Shown in pieces: positions 6,596-7,207 of a stretch of DNA of 7,207 nucleotides. The DNA comes from an uncultured Moraxella sp. GTDB lineage: Bacteria > Pseudomonadota > Gammaproteobacteria > Pseudomonadales > Moraxellaceae. The notes below the pieces were generated by a model, which saw only the letters and a program-made list of their open reading frames with translations, made no database searches and was not told the origin of the DNA. The stretch spans positions 1 to 7,207 of the forward strand of contig CAKMOY010000125.1 in the NCBI GenBank assembly GCA_927911235.1, read 5' to 3'. Position 1 is the stretch's first letter; each line of letters opens with the position of its first letter. The translations under genes and the position numbers were made by a program.

Positions 6596-7099
6596 AAAAT
6601 TTTGTTCGGTAGTTTGGCTATTTTGCAAAATGGTTTTATTAAATTTGTTTGGCAAATTGTCAATGCCTTGATTGGCAAGTTGATCGGCTCGCTCGTTGCC
6701 TTCATGTCCTGCGTGTCCTTTGACCCATTGCCAATCAATGACACGATTTTGGCAAGCGGTGTCAAGGCGTTGCCACAAATCCACGTTTTAGCACAGGTTT
6801 GTTGCCTGTTTTTTCGCCAGTTATTTTTTTTCCAACTGTGAATCCAAGTGGTAATGCCGTTTTTTGACATAGCTAGAATCCGTCCATAGCTGAATCGGCA
6901 GATGGGTTGGGCTGTTTTCTAAGGCGACAATCGCCCCCAACAGCTCCATGCGGTTGTTGGTGGTTTGGGTGTCGCCACCAGATAATTCAATTTGCTCGCC
7001 TGTCGACAACACCAAAACCGCACCAAAACCACCGATTGCGTCAGCCGAACCATTGCTACGGCACGCACCATCAGTATAGGCAAGTGTTTGATTTGGCAA
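6596..7099 (-). pseudogene. rnhA: Ribonuclease HI, broken by three +1 shifts
   Basis: RNase HI cuts the RNA strand of RNA:DNA hybrids. All catalytic residues are present but scattered over three frames: AYTDGAC (first Asp), TNNRMEL (Glu), LWTDSSYV (second Asp), and [18 protein letters not shown] (His and last Asp). Single extra bases lie in three plus-strand T runs: 6860-6865 (six, five expected), 6809-6814 (six, five expected) and 6786-6789 (four, three expected). Removing one base from each gives VKNGITTWIHSWKKNNWRK, then [16 protein letters not shown], a gap-free match to the RNase HI family. Because the three shifts sum to three, the frame at the end is the same as at the start. As written, translation stops at TAA near 6823. 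The start is TTG at 7099, the only usual start in frame; an ATG at 7122 would also fit (M-S-I-T-P-K-P-L-P) if two more bases are removed between 7101 and 7108. The downstream border with dnaQ is not resolved. Confidence 0.88.
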
Positions 7100-7115
7100 G
7101 GGTTTTAAGGTGTGA

Positions 7116-7145
7116 TTGACATAATTTTACAACAATTTGTATAAA
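7116..7145 (+). promoter_or_regulatory. Rightward sigma-70 promoter leaving the window
   Basis: A perfect TTGACA at 7116-7121 is followed after 18 bases by TATAAA at 7140-7145, so a transcript would start near 7152 and run out of the right edge. The remaining 55 bases are AT-rich with A runs and show no start codon with a clear ribosome binding site. The -35 box overlaps the possible rnhA ATG (7122-7120), suggesting a tight divergent arrangement with whatever gene lies to the right. Confidence 0.5.
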
Positions 7146-7207
7146 ACAAACAAAAAAATAATAATGACTAGTATATAAAAAAAAGGCGAAAAAATCGTAT
7201 AGATAAA

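Noticed and set aside
2865..7098. Repeated word TTTGGCAA and its complement as an uptake or chi-like signal
   Set aside because: The copies occur in coding sequence mostly at common residue pairs and in AT-rich context, with no fixed flanks, orientation or intergenic inverted pairs. A genome-wide count would be needed.
1..7207. CRISPR array, tRNA or rRNA gene, prophage or defence island
   Set aside because: No regularly spaced repeats, cloverleaf or rRNA-like stretches are seen, and apart from the IS607 fragment all genes are recognisable housekeeping families.

Overview
The window looks like chromosomal DNA from a member of the Moraxellaceae (Moraxella or a close relative). The basis is low GC, a FimL-type twitching-motility regulator, a gammaproteobacterial MltG, and rnhA directly upstream of dnaQ on the same strand. 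The genus is an inference; no rRNA or other decisive marker is present.

Layout. Positions 1 to about 800 (minus strand) hold the 5' part of an IS607-family element: a MerR-headed serine recombinase (tnpA) followed by the first codons of tnpB, which runs off the left edge. The element sits in or against a small gene that starts 1 base after mltG and keeps only about 26 host-like codons, which resemble an AbrB/SpoVT swapped-hairpin domain. mltG (septation-linked lytic transglycosylase, minus, 873-2091) follows, then a divergent intergenic region with a promoter on each side. Next are a GNAT acetyltransferase (plus, 2250-2786), nudC (minus, 2792-3571, convergent with the GNAT gene at 5 bp), fimL (minus, 3574-5239) and an rnhA-dnaQ locus (minus, 5345-7099). 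A strong-looking promoter at 7116-7145 points out of the right edge.

Function. Apart from the IS these are housekeeping genes: peptidoglycan processing (mltG), NAD-cap/NADH hydrolysis (nudC), type IV pilus/cAMP control (fimL), RNA:DNA hybrid removal and replication proofreading (rnhA-dnaQ). nudC follows fimL with only 2 bases between the fimL stop and the proposed nudC start, so the two are probably co-transcribed from a promoter upstream of fimL. No defence system, CRISPR array, RNA gene or clearly new system is visible.

The most striking signal is shared by many genes. tnpA, mltG, fimL and rnhA (three times) are each broken by exactly one extra base in a homopolymer run, and tnpB can be read the same way. 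Removing that base restores a family-typical protein every time. A one-directional, run-only pattern like this points first to sequencing or assembly insertion errors, so frameshifts and the apparent rnhA-dnaQ fusion should be read with that in mind. If the bases are real, the 8-base runs in mltG and fimL would be candidate slippage or phase-variation tracts.
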